DNA of 64,000 nucleotides from Prosthecobacter debontii (GCF_900167535.1 NZ_FUYE01000001.1:248001-312000), one strand, 5' to 3'. Shown: positions 53,184 to 63,268, counted from the stretch's first letter. Numbers and translations are program-made. The notes: generated from the letters alone by a model not told the origin.

Positions 53184-54029
53184 ATGCTGAGCAGGCCCAA
53201 GTATCTGAACTACACCACCGCCCACGGCGTCAGCCTCTCCGGCATGGAACGCGCAGGCTGGTCGGCGTTTTTGATTCATGAAAGCGGCTACCATCCGGCT
53301 CTGGAGGACTGGAATCATCCCGGTGTGGATAGCCCCTTCTGGCGATTTTATTACAACCCCAAACCGGGATGCCATCTCCAGCACGAGGCGCGGCAGATCC
53401 CGCTCACGCCAGAGGCGGGAGTGCTGATCCCGCCTAACACCTTGTTTGACTGCTGTGCCCCGGTCTCGGCCTGCCACTACTGGCTGCACTTCACCGTCAG
53501 TCGCCTCGCCGGGCCGATACCGCGCGGCCCGGTGGTGATCCCACTGGATGAACCCCTGCGTGTGCTTATCGAGGCCGCCTTGCGCACCCATGCGGCCCCT
53601 GCCAGCGAGGCGCGGGATCAGCGTCTGCACCATCAGAGCGCGGCCCTGCTGCACAGCGTCTTTGCTGGGCTGGATCTTCCGCCTGCCCCCACCCTACCGG
53701 AGCCCCTGCTGGCCGTGCTTACCCTCATTCAAAAAGCCCCGCAGGCCCAGCTCTCCAATGGCTTCCTGGCGGATCGTGCGGGCATGCCGCTTGAGCGTTT
53801 CATCCGCCTTTTCCGCCAGCACACGGGACAAACCCCTGCCGCCTACGTCATCGCCACACGCCTGCGGTTAGCTCGCGAGGCCTTGGTGCTGACGGACAAA
53901 ACCATCGATCAAATCGCCGTCGAATGCGGCTTTCCGAATCGCCATTACTTCACCCGCATGTTCACCCGCCAGCAAGGCTGCGGCCCCGCTGAGTTCCGCG
54001 CACGCCAGCATCAGCGGAGAGGGAGGTAA
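53184..54029 (+). CDS. AraC-family transcriptional regulator
   Basis: 281 aa. The N-terminal part is a sensor with cupin-like strands (PKPGCHLQHEARQIPLTPEAGVLIPPNTLF). The C-terminal domain has two helix-turn-helix motifs (FLADRAGMPLERFIRLFRQHTGQTP and IDQIAVECGFPNRHYFTRMFTRQQGCGPAEFR). Being divergent from the PSD1-DUF1501 pair, it is the obvious candidate regulator of that locus (inferred). Confidence 0.9.
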   Translation: MLSRPKYLNYTTAHGVSLSGMERAGWSAFLIHESGYHPALEDWNHPGVDSPFWRFYYNPKPGCHLQHEARQIPLTPEAGVLIPPNTLFDCCAPVSACHYWLHFTVSRLAGPIPRGPVVIPLDEPLRVLIEAALRTHAAPASEARDQRLHHQSAALLHSVFAGLDLPPAPTLPEPLLAVLTLIQKAPQAQLSNGFLADRAGMPLERFIRLFRQHTGQTPAAYVIATRLRLAREALVLTDKTIDQIAVECGFPNRHYFTRMFTRQQGCGPAEFRARQHQRRGR

Positions 54030-54093
54030 GGGTTTAGCACGGATCTTGTAAAAAGGGTTCGTCTAGGCTGCGTAGATAGAAGCCTTTCCAACC

Positions 54094-55446
54094 ATGTTTT
54101 TACGTTCTCTGATTTTCGCTTTGGGTTTCACGGCTGTTCTTTGCGCGGCAGACAAAGACCAGCATATCATTCTCATCAGCATTGATGGTTTTCCCGCATG
54201 GATGTGGAAAGACCCTTCTTTGCCGGTCCCAACATTACGCAAGTTGGCGTCTGAAGGGGCACAATCTGAGGCGATGACAGTCTCCAACCCCTCTATTACC
54301 TGGATCAATCACACCACCATGGTCACCGGAGTCAATCCACAAAAGCATGGCGTGCTCTTTAACGGGCTCTTGGTTCGCCAGGAGGGGAACAAACCGCCAA
54401 GGATTGAGCAATGGGCACCGAAAAACCGCCTCGTCCATGTCCCAACGATCTACGACATTGCTCACAAAGAGGGCCTCACAACCGCTGAGGTGGATTGGGT
54501 CGCTATCAAGAACGCGGATACTATTGATTGGAGCTTTGAGGAGATTCCAGATGCCAGCCGTCCAATCGAACAAGAAATGATTGCGGCAGGGATTATGACG
54601 GAAGAGCAGGTAGGATGGATGACCCCTGGGCCTCAACGTAAAAATATGGCTTGGCACGATCTCATGTGGACCCGAGCTGCCAGTCACATTTTCAAGTCAC
54701 ATCAGCCTAATTTGTTATTGTATCACACATTGAATTCGGATGGAACCCATCATCGCTACGGCCCGGCCAATATGGCTAGTTACACGGCCCTGGCATACGC
54801 AGATCGTTTGGTCGGCGATCTGGTGCAGGCGGTGGATGAATCTGGGTTGAGAGACAAAACGACTTTTGTGATCGCTACCGATCACGGTTTCAAAAAAGTG
54901 TCCAAGTTTGTCTATCCAAATGTGGTTCTGAAAAACGCAGGTTATGCTCGCGCATTTGGCAATGCTATCACTCAGTGTGACGTCGCTGCAATGACTCAGG
55001 GCGGTCTCTGTTTTGTCTATGTACTAGACCCTGCCAGGAAGTCTGAGATGCTGCCTAAACTCAAAGAACTCTTTGCTTCTACAGAGGGTATTGAAAAAGT
55101 CATCGACGGCAGTGAGGGGCCCTCTCTCGGTATGCCTACACCCACAGAAAACCAAGGGATGGGTGATCTTGTTCTGTATGCTAAAGCTGGCTATGCTTTT
55201 AACAACGCCGCAGCAGGTGAAGCGGTGACCGCCCCGAGCATCGATTACGGGGGCACGCATGGCTATCTCAATAGTGATCCTGAATTGGATGGCATCTTCA
55301 TAGCCTCAGGCAAAGGTATCAAAAAAGGCACTGTGTTATCGCGGATGGCTAATCTGGATATCGCTCCTACAATCGCCCGACTGTTGGAAATCGAGATGCC
55401 GTCGATGGATGGCCGTGTACTGGAAGAGATCTTGGACGTAAAGTGA
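54094..55446 (+). CDS. Secreted type I phosphodiesterase / alkaline-phosphatase-fold protein
   Basis: 450 aa with a signal peptide (about 1-18, AVLCAAD). HIILISIDGFPAWMW holds the first metal ligand Asp, SNPSITWINHTTMVTG the catalytic Thr/Ser region, LYHTLNSDGTHHRYGP and VIATDHGFKKV further metal ligands. This matches nucleotide pyrophosphatase/phosphodiesterase-like enzymes. The substrate is not evident. Base composition looks slightly AT-richer than its neighbours. Confidence 0.9.
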   Translation: MFLRSLIFALGFTAVLCAADKDQHIILISIDGFPAWMWKDPSLPVPTLRKLASEGAQSEAMTVSNPSITWINHTTMVTGVNPQKHGVLFNGLLVRQEGNKPPRIEQWAPKNRLVHVPTIYDIAHKEGLTTAEVDWVAIKNADTIDWSFEEIPDASRPIEQEMIAAGIMTEEQVGWMTPGPQRKNMAWHDLMWTRAASHIFKSHQPNLLLYHTLNSDGTHHRYGPANMASYTALAYADRLVGDLVQAVDESGLRDKTTFVIATDHGFKKVSKFVYPNVVLKNAGYARAFGNAITQCDVAAMTQGGLCFVYVLDPARKSEMLPKLKELFASTEGIEKVIDGSEGPSLGMPTPTENQGMGDLVLYAKAGYAFNNAAAGEAVTAPSIDYGGTHGYLNSDPELDGIFIASGKGIKKGTVLSRMANLDIAPTIARLLEIEMPSMDGRVLEEILDVK

Positions 55447-55504
55447 GATCTGTCGCTGATCGACGGCTGATCCCTCAACGAAAATCAGGTTACCAGTCGA
55501 AGCC

Positions 55505-55918
55505 TTATGCTGCCTTCCTGTCTGGCTCCATGTCGCTGAGTTGCACATCCAGCGCACGGCAGGAGATCACCACTTCATTCAAAGTTAGGCTCAGGGAGAG
55601 GATCATGAAGATGAGGCTGATGAAAAAGCAGATTTGACCGCCGGGTTGGGCGTCGAAGAAAAGGAAGGTCATGCTCAGGGTGCAGGCGATCAGGCTGATG
55701 ACGCCCGCCGCCTGCATATTGCGAATGAGATGGATGCGGCGACGCAGGTTGCTGATCTGGGCCTCCAGCAGGCAGTCATGGCTCTCCCGCCAGATGGCGT
55801 GGAGATTGCGGATGATGGTGGCGAGGGCCAGAAAGCGGTTCGTGTAGGCCAGCATGAGCAGCGAGATGGCCGGGAACAGCAGGGAAGGGGTGGAAAGAGG
55901 CAAGGCGGGCAGTGGCAT
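55505..55918 (-). CDS. DUF2721 membrane protein
   Basis: 137 aa with three hydrophobic segments (LLFPAISLLMLAYTNRFLAL, AAGVISLIACTLSMTFLFF, ICFFISLIFMILSLSLTL). AYTNRFLALATIIRNLH and the long basic helix RRRIHLIRNM are typical of DUF2721. Function unknown. It is divergent from mtnP, which starts 84 bp away; the larger open frame on the plus strand here is its shadow. Confidence 0.85.
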   Translation of the reverse strand: MPLPALPLSTPSLLFPAISLLMLAYTNRFLALATIIRNLHAIWRESHDCLLEAQISNLRRRIHLIRNMQAAGVISLIACTLSMTFLFFDAQPGGQICFFISLIFMILSLSLTLNEVVISCRALDVQLSDMEPDRKAA

Positions 55919-56002
55919 AAGCGGAATTTAGGGCAAAGTTCCTGTCTGGGGAAACGGAGTCTTTGGTTGCGAAAACGTTCCGCCCGCTTCCAATGGTGGC
56001 GC

Positions 56003-56875
56003 ATGGCAGACGCACCTCCTCCCGCAATTGGCATCATCGGCGGCTCCGGCCTCTACGACTTCGAAGGCTTTGAAGGCCGGGAGGAGATCGAGGTGACCAC
56101 ACCTTTCGGTCCACCTTCAGACACCTTGATCCGTGGCACGTATGCCGGGCGGCAGGTGTATTTCCTTCCACGACATGGCAAGGGGCACCGTATTCTTCCT
56201 ACCGAGCTGAACCACCGAGCCAATATCTGGGCGCTTCGCTCTCTGAATGTGCGCTGGATCATCGCTGTGACGGCGGTGGGCAGCCTGAAGGAGGAATACA
56301 AACCTCGGGATGTGGTGCTACCAGATCAGTTTTTCGACCGCACCAGCCGCCGGGAACATCATACGTTTTTTGGTCGGGGTCTGGTGGGGCATGTGGCCTT
56401 TGCGGACCCGATCAGCGCAGGCTTGCGTGGTTTGCTGCACGAGGAATTGCAAGGCCTGGAAGCTCGGGTGCATAACGGCGGCACCTATGTGAATATGGAT
56501 GGCCCGGCCTTCTCCACACGGGCTGAATCGAATGCGAACCGTCAGCTCGGGTTCGATGTGATCGGCATGACGAATCTGCCGGAGGCCAAGCTGGCTCGGG
56601 AGGCTGAGATCGCGTTGGCGACCCTGGCCATGATCACGGACTATGATTGCTGGAAGACGGATGAAAAGCACGTCACTGTGGATGCGGTGATGTCTCACGT
56701 GGCGGCCAATGTCGCGCTGGCGAAGTCGGTCATTGCGCGAGTGATCCCGCGCATTCCGCTGGAGCCGTCCTGGCCTGAACATCACGCGCTGGAAGGAGCG
56801 ATCATGACAGCCAAGCCCTATTGGCCCGAGCAGGTCCTTCACGACCTGAAACCCATGCTGGAACGTTTTATCTAA
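56003..56875 (+). CDS. mtnP: S-methyl-5'-thioadenosine phosphorylase
   Basis: 290 aa. The enzyme splits methylthioadenosine with phosphate into adenine and methylthioribose 1-phosphate in methionine salvage. Seen: IGIIGGSGLYDFEGF, PRHGKGHRILPTELNHRANIWAL, GSLKEEYKPRDVVLPDQFFDRT, MDGPAFSTRAESNANR, and MTNLPEAKLAREAE with the base-binding residues. ATG 56003 begins right before the conserved strand. It is followed 15 bp later by a mutarotase gene. Confidence 0.95.
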   Translation: MADAPPPAIGIIGGSGLYDFEGFEGREEIEVTTPFGPPSDTLIRGTYAGRQVYFLPRHGKGHRILPTELNHRANIWALRSLNVRWIIAVTAVGSLKEEYKPRDVVLPDQFFDRTSRREHHTFFGRGLVGHVAFADPISAGLRGLLHEELQGLEARVHNGGTYVNMDGPAFSTRAESNANRQLGFDVIGMTNLPEAKLAREAEIALATLAMITDYDCWKTDEKHVTVDAVMSHVAANVALAKSVIARVIPRIPLEPSWPEHHALEGAIMTAKPYWPEQVLHDLKPMLERFI

Positions 56876-56890
56876 AGAAGCCCCACGCCT

Positions 56891-57751
56891 ATGTCTCTCC
56901 CCTCCTCCATTACACTCACGGAAGCCATTCCGGGGTATCCGGTGCTGACGATCCACCATACCACATGCTTGGCGCGTGTAGCTCTGAATGGGGCTCATGT
57001 CATGGAGTGGGCTCCGGCGGGCCAATCCCCCGTCCTCTACCTGAGTCCCCAAGCCGTCTTGGAACCGGGGAAACCCATCCGTGGCGGGATCCCTATCTGT
57101 TGGCCATGGTTCAATGCTCACCCGTCCGACGCCACGAAGCCGATGCATGGCATCGCCCGTAACCGGCCCTGGACGCTGAAAAAAGCCAATGAGTCGGAAG
57201 CGGGGGTGAAGCTGATGTTCGTCCTGTGCAACGATGCAGAAACCCATGAACTGTGGCCCCATGGTTTTGAAGCTCAGGTAACGATCTTGCTCGGGCAGAA
57301 GCTGGAAGTCAGCCTGGAGACCATTAACAAAAGTGATTCCTCCTTCGTCATTACTGAAGCCCTCCACACCTACCTAACGGTCGGGGATATCAGCAAGATC
57401 ACTGTCAAGGGACTCGCCGATACAGATTACCTCGACACGGTGGGCGAACGAATGATGCGGCACCAAACGGGCGACATCACCTTTGACCGAGAGGTGGATC
57501 GTCAGTATGCGAGCACTGGCGCTGTAACGGTGGAAGATCCGGCGTTGGGCCGCATCATTACGGTGGAGAAAGAGGGCAGCGGCACGACCGTGGTCTGGAA
57601 TCCGTGGATCGAAAAATCCAAGCGCCTCGCGGATCTCCCTGATGAGGCTTACCATCAATTCCTTTGCATCGAGGCGGCGAATGCCGGGGACTCTGCCGTC
57701 ACCATCGGGCCAGGAGCCTCCCATGTGATTCGCACCGTGGTGCATTTGTGA
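56891..57751 (+). CDS. D-hexose-6-phosphate mutarotase (aldose epimerase-like)
   Basis: 286 aa YeaD-type beta-sandwich: NGAHVMEWAPAGQSPVLYLSP, IRGGIPICWPWF, MHGIARNRPW with catalytic His, TEALHTYLTVGDI with second His, and CIEAANAG with the catalytic Glu. It speeds anomer exchange of hexose 6-phosphates in glycolysis. It is likely cotranscribed with mtnP; the two MFS carriers follow on the same strand. Confidence 0.92.
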   Translation: MSLPSSITLTEAIPGYPVLTIHHTTCLARVALNGAHVMEWAPAGQSPVLYLSPQAVLEPGKPIRGGIPICWPWFNAHPSDATKPMHGIARNRPWTLKKANESEAGVKLMFVLCNDAETHELWPHGFEAQVTILLGQKLEVSLETINKSDSSFVITEALHTYLTVGDISKITVKGLADTDYLDTVGERMMRHQTGDITFDREVDRQYASTGAVTVEDPALGRIITVEKEGSGTTVVWNPWIEKSKRLADLPDEAYHQFLCIEAANAGDSAVTIGPGASHVIRTVVHL

Positions 57752-57921
57752 AATGCCCATTGGCCAGATCTCTGGGAAGGCAGGCTCTATAAACGTCATC
57801 CACTGGCGGTGTTGGCCTAGCCAACGCCAGCGAGGCCTGAAATGCTTCCGACCTTGCAGAAAGTGATTGCCGTCCGGAGGCGTTTTCCGTGTAATCGCCC
57901 CGCCTTTCCTCTCCCGACTCC

Positions 57922-59451
57922 ATGAAATCTGCTCCCCCTAGCTCTTCCCAGCCCGACATGAAGTTGTTCTGGGCCTGCTTCATCGCCCTCGTGGCCACCT
58001 CCTTCGTCTTCGGCGTGCGCGCCAATACCATCGGGGAATTGCAAAGCAGCTTTAACCTCTCCGAATCCCAGAAGGGCGACATCAACGGCGCGGGCATGTG
58101 GCCCTTTGCTCTGAGCATCATCTTCTTCAGCTTCATCATTGATCGCATCGGCTACAAGACCGTCGCGCTCTTTGCTATCGTCTGCCACGTGGTCTCCCTG
58201 GTGCTCACGCTGCGGGCCTCCGGCTTCAAGGATTTCTACTGGAGCACCCTCCTCGTCGCGGTGGCCAATGGCACGGTGGAGTCCTTCATCAACCCGGTGG
58301 TGGCCACGCTCTTCAATAAGAACAAGTCCAAGTGGCTGAACATCCTGCACGCAGGCTGGCCCGCAGGCCTCGCCCTCGGCGCGCTGTTCTGTGCGCTTCT
58401 GCCGGATACCAAGCTCTTTTTCGGGGCTGTGTGGCAGTTCCGTTTCGCCCTCTGCTTCATCCCCGTGGTGCTGTATGCGCTGCTCATCCTGCCACGCACC
58501 TTCCCTGTGAATGAGCGTGTGGCCGCAGGCGTGAGCTATCGCGACATGCTGAAGGAAGTGGGTGCTGTTGGCTTCTTCATCATCGGTTCCCTGGTCTATT
58601 TCGCCGTCATGCAGATGGCCGGGCATCAGGCTTCGCTGATGTCTTCTCTCATCGTCGGCACGGTTATCGCCGTGCTGGCCGGGCTGTACACCGGCTCTTT
58701 GGGGAACTGGTTATTCCTGGTGGTGCTCATCACCATCGGGCCGCTTGCCACCACCGAGCTAGGCACGGATGGTTGGATGCCCGATCTGCTCAAACTGAGC
58801 GGTCCGAATTTCCCGCACTTTGAGACCTGGATCTTCGTCTATGTCTCCACCATCATGACGGTGCTGCGCTTTTATGCGGGTCCGATTGTGCATCGCTTCT
58901 CGCCCATCGGCCTGCTGGTCATTGGTGCCATGATCGCCATCACGGGTCTGCTCATGCTGTCGCACTCCATCGGCTGGGCCATCCTCGGTGCCTCCACCGT
59001 GTATGCCCTGGGCAAGACCTTCCTGTGGTCCACCACGCTGGGTCTGACCTCGGAGCAATTCCCGAAAGGCGGTGCGCTGACCCTGAACGGTGTCTCTGCC
59101 GTGGGGGTGCTCTTCCTCGGTGTGCTGGGCAGCCCCTACATCGGCTACAAGCAGGACATGGACATGGATAAACGCCTCAATGTCACGGAGCATACTGCTC
59201 TCTACACGTTGGTGCAGGGGCAGCCGAAGGAAGGAATTTTTGGCACGGTACCTACGCTGGACCAAACTAAGATTCAGAGTCTGCTCGAAGACGAGAAGAA
59301 AACTCTGGAAGCCGTGCAGGCAGAGAGTAAGCGCAGCGTCTTCACCTCCATCGCCGTGCTACCCACCTTCATGCTGATTTGCTACATCGGCCTCTTTATT
59401 TATTTCCGCTCGAAGGGTGGCTACAAGCCGGTCGAAATCGGCGCGCACTGA
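57922..59451 (+). CDS. MFS transporter
   Basis: 509 aa with about 12 helices. FVFGVRANTIGELQSSFNLSE after helix 1, FIIDRIGYKTVALFAIVCH (the MFS loop 2-3 motif), NGTVESFINPVVATLFNKNKSKWLNILHAGWPAG in the helix 4-5 region, YALGKTFLWSTTLGLTSEQFPKGGA in helices 10-11. A long hydrophilic loop (TLDQTKIQSLLEDEKKTLEAVQAESKR) precedes the last helix. It is a paralog of the next gene. A sugar substrate is likely from the mutarotase upstream, not proven. Confidence 0.88.
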   Translation: MKSAPPSSSQPDMKLFWACFIALVATSFVFGVRANTIGELQSSFNLSESQKGDINGAGMWPFALSIIFFSFIIDRIGYKTVALFAIVCHVVSLVLTLRASGFKDFYWSTLLVAVANGTVESFINPVVATLFNKNKSKWLNILHAGWPAGLALGALFCALLPDTKLFFGAVWQFRFALCFIPVVLYALLILPRTFPVNERVAAGVSYRDMLKEVGAVGFFIIGSLVYFAVMQMAGHQASLMSSLIVGTVIAVLAGLYTGSLGNWLFLVVLITIGPLATTELGTDGWMPDLLKLSGPNFPHFETWIFVYVSTIMTVLRFYAGPIVHRFSPIGLLVIGAMIAITGLLMLSHSIGWAILGASTVYALGKTFLWSTTLGLTSEQFPKGGALTLNGVSAVGVLFLGVLGSPYIGYKQDMDMDKRLNVTEHTALYTLVQGQPKEGIFGTVPTLDQTKIQSLLEDEKKTLEAVQAESKRSVFTSIAVLPTFMLICYIGLFIYFRSKGGYKPVEIGAH

Positions 59452-59600
59452 TACTTGCGTGCGCTTTTTTCCTTGTTCCTGACAGAGGCTACGCCTAAAA
59501 CAACGCCGCTTTGCCAGGACGGGGCTCTTCCCGACGTTCAGGCACGTTCATTCCCCCCGTTTCATCATAACCGCACACCAACCTCATAGCATCCAAACAC

Positions 59601-61178
59601 ATGTCAGCAAAAACTGAAGGCATCGCACCTAACGCCAGTCGGCTCCTCTGGGCCGGATTTATGGCCATCCTCGCCGCCGGCGTCGGCTTCGCCATCCGTG
59701 GCGGTATCTTCGATAACTGGGGGAAAGAATTTGGCTTCACCGCCACCCAACTCGGAGCCATCGGCGGTGCCGGTTTCTCCGGCTTCTGCTTCGGCATCAT
59801 CCTCGGCGGCGTGATCGTGGACAAGATCGGCTACGGTAAGCTCGTCGCCCTGGCCCTGATCTGCCACATCATCTCCGCCTTCGTCACCTTCGGGGCCAGC
59901 ACGCCGGAGAATGCCTACAGCTACCTCTTCTGGGGCATGTTCATCTTTGCCTATGCCAACGGCACCCTGGAAGCCGTGGCCAACCCCCTGGTGGCTACCC
60001 TCTATCCGAACAACCGCACGCACTTCCTGAACATCCTCCACGCCTCCTGGCCCGCAGGGATGGTGCTAGGCACGGTAGCCGGCTGGATCTTGGACGACAA
60101 GATGCAACTGAACTGGAAGCTCCAGCTCGCCCTCTACCTGGTGCCGACCGCACTGTATGCGATCATGTTCCTGGGCCAGAAGTTCCCGAAATCCGAGGCT
60201 GCCGAAAAAGGTGCCAGCTTCGTGCAGATGCTGAAGCCCGTGGGTATCCTGGGTGCCGTCGTCGCCTGCTATCTGCTGGCCCTGTTCTTCGGTGACATCA
60301 TCAAGGCCTTCTCTCCAGACAATGCCAAGGCCATCGGTTATGGCATCGGCGGTGCCCTGCTCATCGTCGTTGCTCTGATCACCAAGTTCTCCCTTGGCTC
60401 CATCCTGCTGTTCATCCTTTTCGTCACCCACGCCCTCGTCGGCGCTGTGGAGCTGGGCACCGATGGCTGGATTCAAAACATCACCGGGAACCTCTTCTCC
60501 TCCGAGCAGGGTAAATACCTCTTCATCTGGACCTCCGCCATCATGTTCGGTCTGCGTTTTTGCGCTCACTGGATCGAGACGAAGCTCAAGCTCTCCCCCA
60601 TCGGCCTCCTCCTCGTCTGTGCCATCATCGCCTGCGTGGGCCTGAATCTGGCCAGCGGCATGCAGACCTTCGGCATGGCCCTCGTGGCCCTGGGCATCTA
60701 TGCCGTGGGTAAGACCTTCTTCTGGCCCACCATGCTGGCTGTCATTGGTGACCGTTACCCGCACACAGGTGCCGTGGCCATGTCCATCATGGGCGGCATC
60801 GGCATGCTCTCCGCCGGTCTCATCGGTGGCCCAGGTCTCGGTTATGGTAAGGATCGCTTCGCTGGCGAAGCTCTTGAAAAAGCCAACCCTGCTCTGTATG
60901 CCGAATACAAAGCCGCTGAGCCGAGCAAGTTCCTGAACCTGGACTCCACCGCCGCCTACGGCCTCGATGGTAAGAAGCTGGCCGCTGCCAAGGAAGCCTC
61001 CCCCAAGACCCCTGAACAACAGGCCGTGGTGGATGCCGACCAGAAAGGCGACCGTGCCACTCTGAAGGCCGACTCCTTCATCCCCATGACCATGGCAGGC
61101 ATCTACCTGCTGCTGTTGATCTACTTCAAAGCGATCGGCGGTTACCGCGTGGTGAAGATTGACGAGCAAGCCGCTTAG
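59601..61178 (+). CDS. MFS transporter, paralog of the preceding one
   Basis: 525 aa with about 12 helices and the same signature blocks as its upstream paralog: [87 protein letters not shown]. The last hydrophilic loop is longer and Ala/Lys-rich ([20 protein letters not shown]). The gene is followed by a strong terminator. Confidence 0.88.
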   Translation: MSAKTEGIAPNASRLLWAGFMAILAAGVGFAIRGGIFDNWGKEFGFTATQLGAIGGAGFSGFCFGIILGGVIVDKIGYGKLVALALICHIISAFVTFGASTPENAYSYLFWGMFIFAYANGTLEAVANPLVATLYPNNRTHFLNILHASWPAGMVLGTVAGWILDDKMQLNWKLQLALYLVPTALYAIMFLGQKFPKSEAAEKGASFVQMLKPVGILGAVVACYLLALFFGDIIKAFSPDNAKAIGYGIGGALLIVVALITKFSLGSILLFILFVTHALVGAVELGTDGWIQNITGNLFSSEQGKYLFIWTSAIMFGLRFCAHWIETKLKLSPIGLLLVCAIIACVGLNLASGMQTFGMALVALGIYAVGKTFFWPTMLAVIGDRYPHTGAVAMSIMGGIGMLSAGLIGGPGLGYGKDRFAGEALEKANPALYAEYKAAEPSKFLNLDSTAAYGLDGKKLAAAKEASPKTPEQQAVVDADQKGDRATLKADSFIPMTMAGIYLLLLIYFKAIGGYRVVKIDEQAA

Positions 61179-61213
61179 TCCCGGTCTTCTTCCCCCTCTC
61201 CTCCCGACCTCTC

Positions 61214-61245
61214 ACGGCGTCCCTTTCATCGGGGACGCCGTTTTT
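61214..61245 (+). terminator. Rho-independent terminator of the MFS pair
   Basis: Perfect 10-bp stem ACGGCGTCCC/GGGACGCCGT (61214-61223, 61232-61241) followed by TTTTT. Confidence 0.92.
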
Positions 61246-61560
61246 GTTTCTTGTGAGCGAGGCCAACGTAGGACGGATTTGTTCTGCGAACGAGATCGCA
61301 CTCATCTCAGATCCCAATGCAGAATAAACCGCTTCCAGAGAGAACGTTGACAGGTCTGCCAGGAGCATTCTACCAACCACCATCTTCAAGGCGGGTCATC
61401 CGGCATCGATGCCAGGAGACGATCCAGAGTCCCAAGCCGGACACGCCCACATTCCCCGACGACTCTAGAGAACACCCCCATCAACATCGCACTCGGCTCG
61501 TTTCTTCTTGATCCTGAAACGAAAACCCAGAACCTTAACCCCACTCCACCGTTCCCCCTC
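61246..61560. other. Gene-free interval upstream of the FmdB-like gene
   Basis: 315 bp with only short unlikely ORFs. No repeat or clear promoter recognised. Confidence 0.45.
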
Positions 61561-61794
61561 ATGCCCACCTACGTTTACGAAACCATCCCCCAGTTTGAAG
61601 GTGACCAGCCCAAGCGTTTTGAGATGCGTCAGAGCATGAAAGACGCCCCGCTGACCCAGCATCCTGATAGCGGCCAGCCCGTGCGTCGTGTGCCTATCGG
61701 CGGCACCGGTCTCATGGGTGGTTCTTCGGGGGGCAGTTCCTTCCCCAGCAGTGGCGGCGGTGGCTCCTGCGGCACTGGCTGTGGCTGTCATTAG
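61561..61794 (+). CDS. FmdB-like small protein lacking the zinc-ribbon cysteines
   Basis: 77 aa. MPTYVYETI, FEMRQSMKDAPLTQHPDSGQPVRRV and a Gly/Ser tail follow FmdB (PF09723) closely, but the usual CxxC pairs are missing: ETIPQFEGDQ replaces the first and HPDSG the second. Cysteines occur only at the end (SCGTGCGCH), where a different metal site could form. FmdB proteins are putative small regulators of unproven role. It is convergent with the aminotransferase gene. Confidence 0.8.
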   Translation: MPTYVYETIPQFEGDQPKRFEMRQSMKDAPLTQHPDSGQPVRRVPIGGTGLMGGSSGGSSFPSSGGGGSCGTGCGCH

Positions 61795-61833
61795 TCCCCT
61801 TTTAACAGAGGATGGGTGCAAGCGTGTTTTACC

Positions 61834-63099
61834 TCACCTCAAGCTGGCCTCGGCGCGTGCTTTCTTCACCTCATCGGCCAGGATCTCCAGGCCCTCCTGC
61901 ACCACCGTCGTGGGCTGGCTGTAGGTGAGGCGCAGGCACTGCTGAGGGTGCAGCCAGGGTTCATCCAGACCGAAGGCGAAGTAATGCCCGGGGATCACCA
62001 GAACCTTTCGCGCTTTGAGCCGCTGATACAGCTCGGCGGCGGGGATGGGCAGATCCTTCAGCCACAGCCAGAGGAAGAAGGCGCCCTCCTGAGCATGCAG
62101 CGCCCAGGGCAGATCGTCGCCCAGGGCTTGGGTGAGGATGCCTTTGGCCAAATCAGATCGCTTTTTATAAAAGGGCTGGATCACCTCGCGTCCCAGCCGC
62201 AGCATCGTATCATCTCGGAGCAGCGGCCCCACCAGGGCTTGACCGACATTGCCATTGGCCAGAGAGACCACGGCATTCATGTTGGACAGGGCTTTGACGA
62301 TGGCGGGGTCTGCAACGACGACGGAGGTGCGCACGCCGGGTAGGCCCACTTTGGAGAGACTGATGCTGAAGATCATGCCCGGCTCCCAGCGCGGACGGAA
62401 AGGGCCGTGGATGACGTCCGGAAAGGGATGCCCGTAGGCATTGTCAATCATCAGTGGGATGCCGTGATGACGGGCCAGATCCCGGAGCTGATAGAACTCG
62501 GTCTCGGTGAGCACGTTGCCCGTCGGATTGGTGGGGCAGGAGACGCACAGCGCGGCGATGTCGGGCGTGATCTTCAGGCGCTCAAAGTCCACCTCATACT
62601 TAAACTCACGCGGTCCATGCTCGCTGATGCGTGGGAGACAGGCGGTGAATTGCCCCTCGGTCAGAGCTTGGTTGGCGTAGCCGATGTAGTCGGGCAGCAG
62701 GGGGAAAAGGATGCGCTTTTTGCCCTGAAGCGTCTCTCCTGCCAGCAGATTGAAGAGCAGGAAAAAAGCGCTCTGGCTGCTGGGCATCACCACGATGTTT
62801 TCAGACGTGACCTCCCAGCCGCATTCGCGCTTCAGAAAGGCGGCGAAGGTTTCACGGAACTGGGGGTTCCCTGCCGGGGGATCGTAGTTTAGCAGCGTGC
62901 GGTCCAGGCTGCCTTCCTCCAGCATGGCCTGCATGCGCTGGCGCCAGAGGGCCTGCACCTGAGGGATGGCCGCTGGCTGCCCTCCGCCCAGCATGCGCAT
63001 GTCTGGATACAGGGAGAGCGCCTCCCCCAGATCATCCATGAGCTCCTGAATGCCGCAAGGCCCGGCAAGGCGTTGGCCGATGGTGGAAAAAGAAGACAT
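61834..63099 (-). CDS. Class I/II aminotransferase, AvtA-like (valine-pyruvate type)
   Basis: 421 aa from ATG 63099. GQPAAIPQVQALWRQRM, YDPPAGNPQFRETFAAFLKRECGWEV, VSCPTNPTGNVL (Asn of the PLP site), IDNAYGHPFPDV (Asp-x-x-Tyr), SLSKVGLPGVRTS (PLP Lys) and LRLTYSQP (substrate Arg) are all present. The overall shape fits valine-pyruvate transaminase AvtA, making alanine and 2-oxoisovalerate interconvert; assignment to the exact substrate is moderate. It is divergent from the third sulfatase. Confidence 0.87.
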   Translation of the reverse strand: MSSFSTIGQRLAGPCGIQELMDDLGEALSLYPDMRMLGGGQPAAIPQVQALWRQRMQAMLEEGSLDRTLLNYDPPAGNPQFRETFAAFLKRECGWEVTSENIVVMPSSQSAFFLLFNLLAGETLQGKKRILFPLLPDYIGYANQALTEGQFTACLPRISEHGPREFKYEVDFERLKITPDIAALCVSCPTNPTGNVLTETEFYQLRDLARHHGIPLMIDNAYGHPFPDVIHGPFRPRWEPGMIFSISLSKVGLPGVRTSVVVADPAIVKALSNMNAVVSLANGNVGQALVGPLLRDDTMLRLGREVIQPFYKKRSDLAKGILTQALGDDLPWALHAQEGAFFLWLWLKDLPIPAAELYQRLKARKVLVIPGHYFAFGLDEPWLHPQQCLRLTYSQPTTVVQEGLEILADEVKKARAEASLR

Positions 63100-63268
63100 G
63101 GGGAAATAGGCGCCGTGCGCGATAGGGGTGGTGGAAACAAGCTCAGGAGGACCCGAGAAGCCTCTCCAGGATCTTAGCACGGCTAGCCGCCACTATGTCC
63201 AGGCCTGGCACGAATGCAATTCACTGCAATCTCGAGACCCTGCTTATCGTTTGCACGAGTTCCTGACT

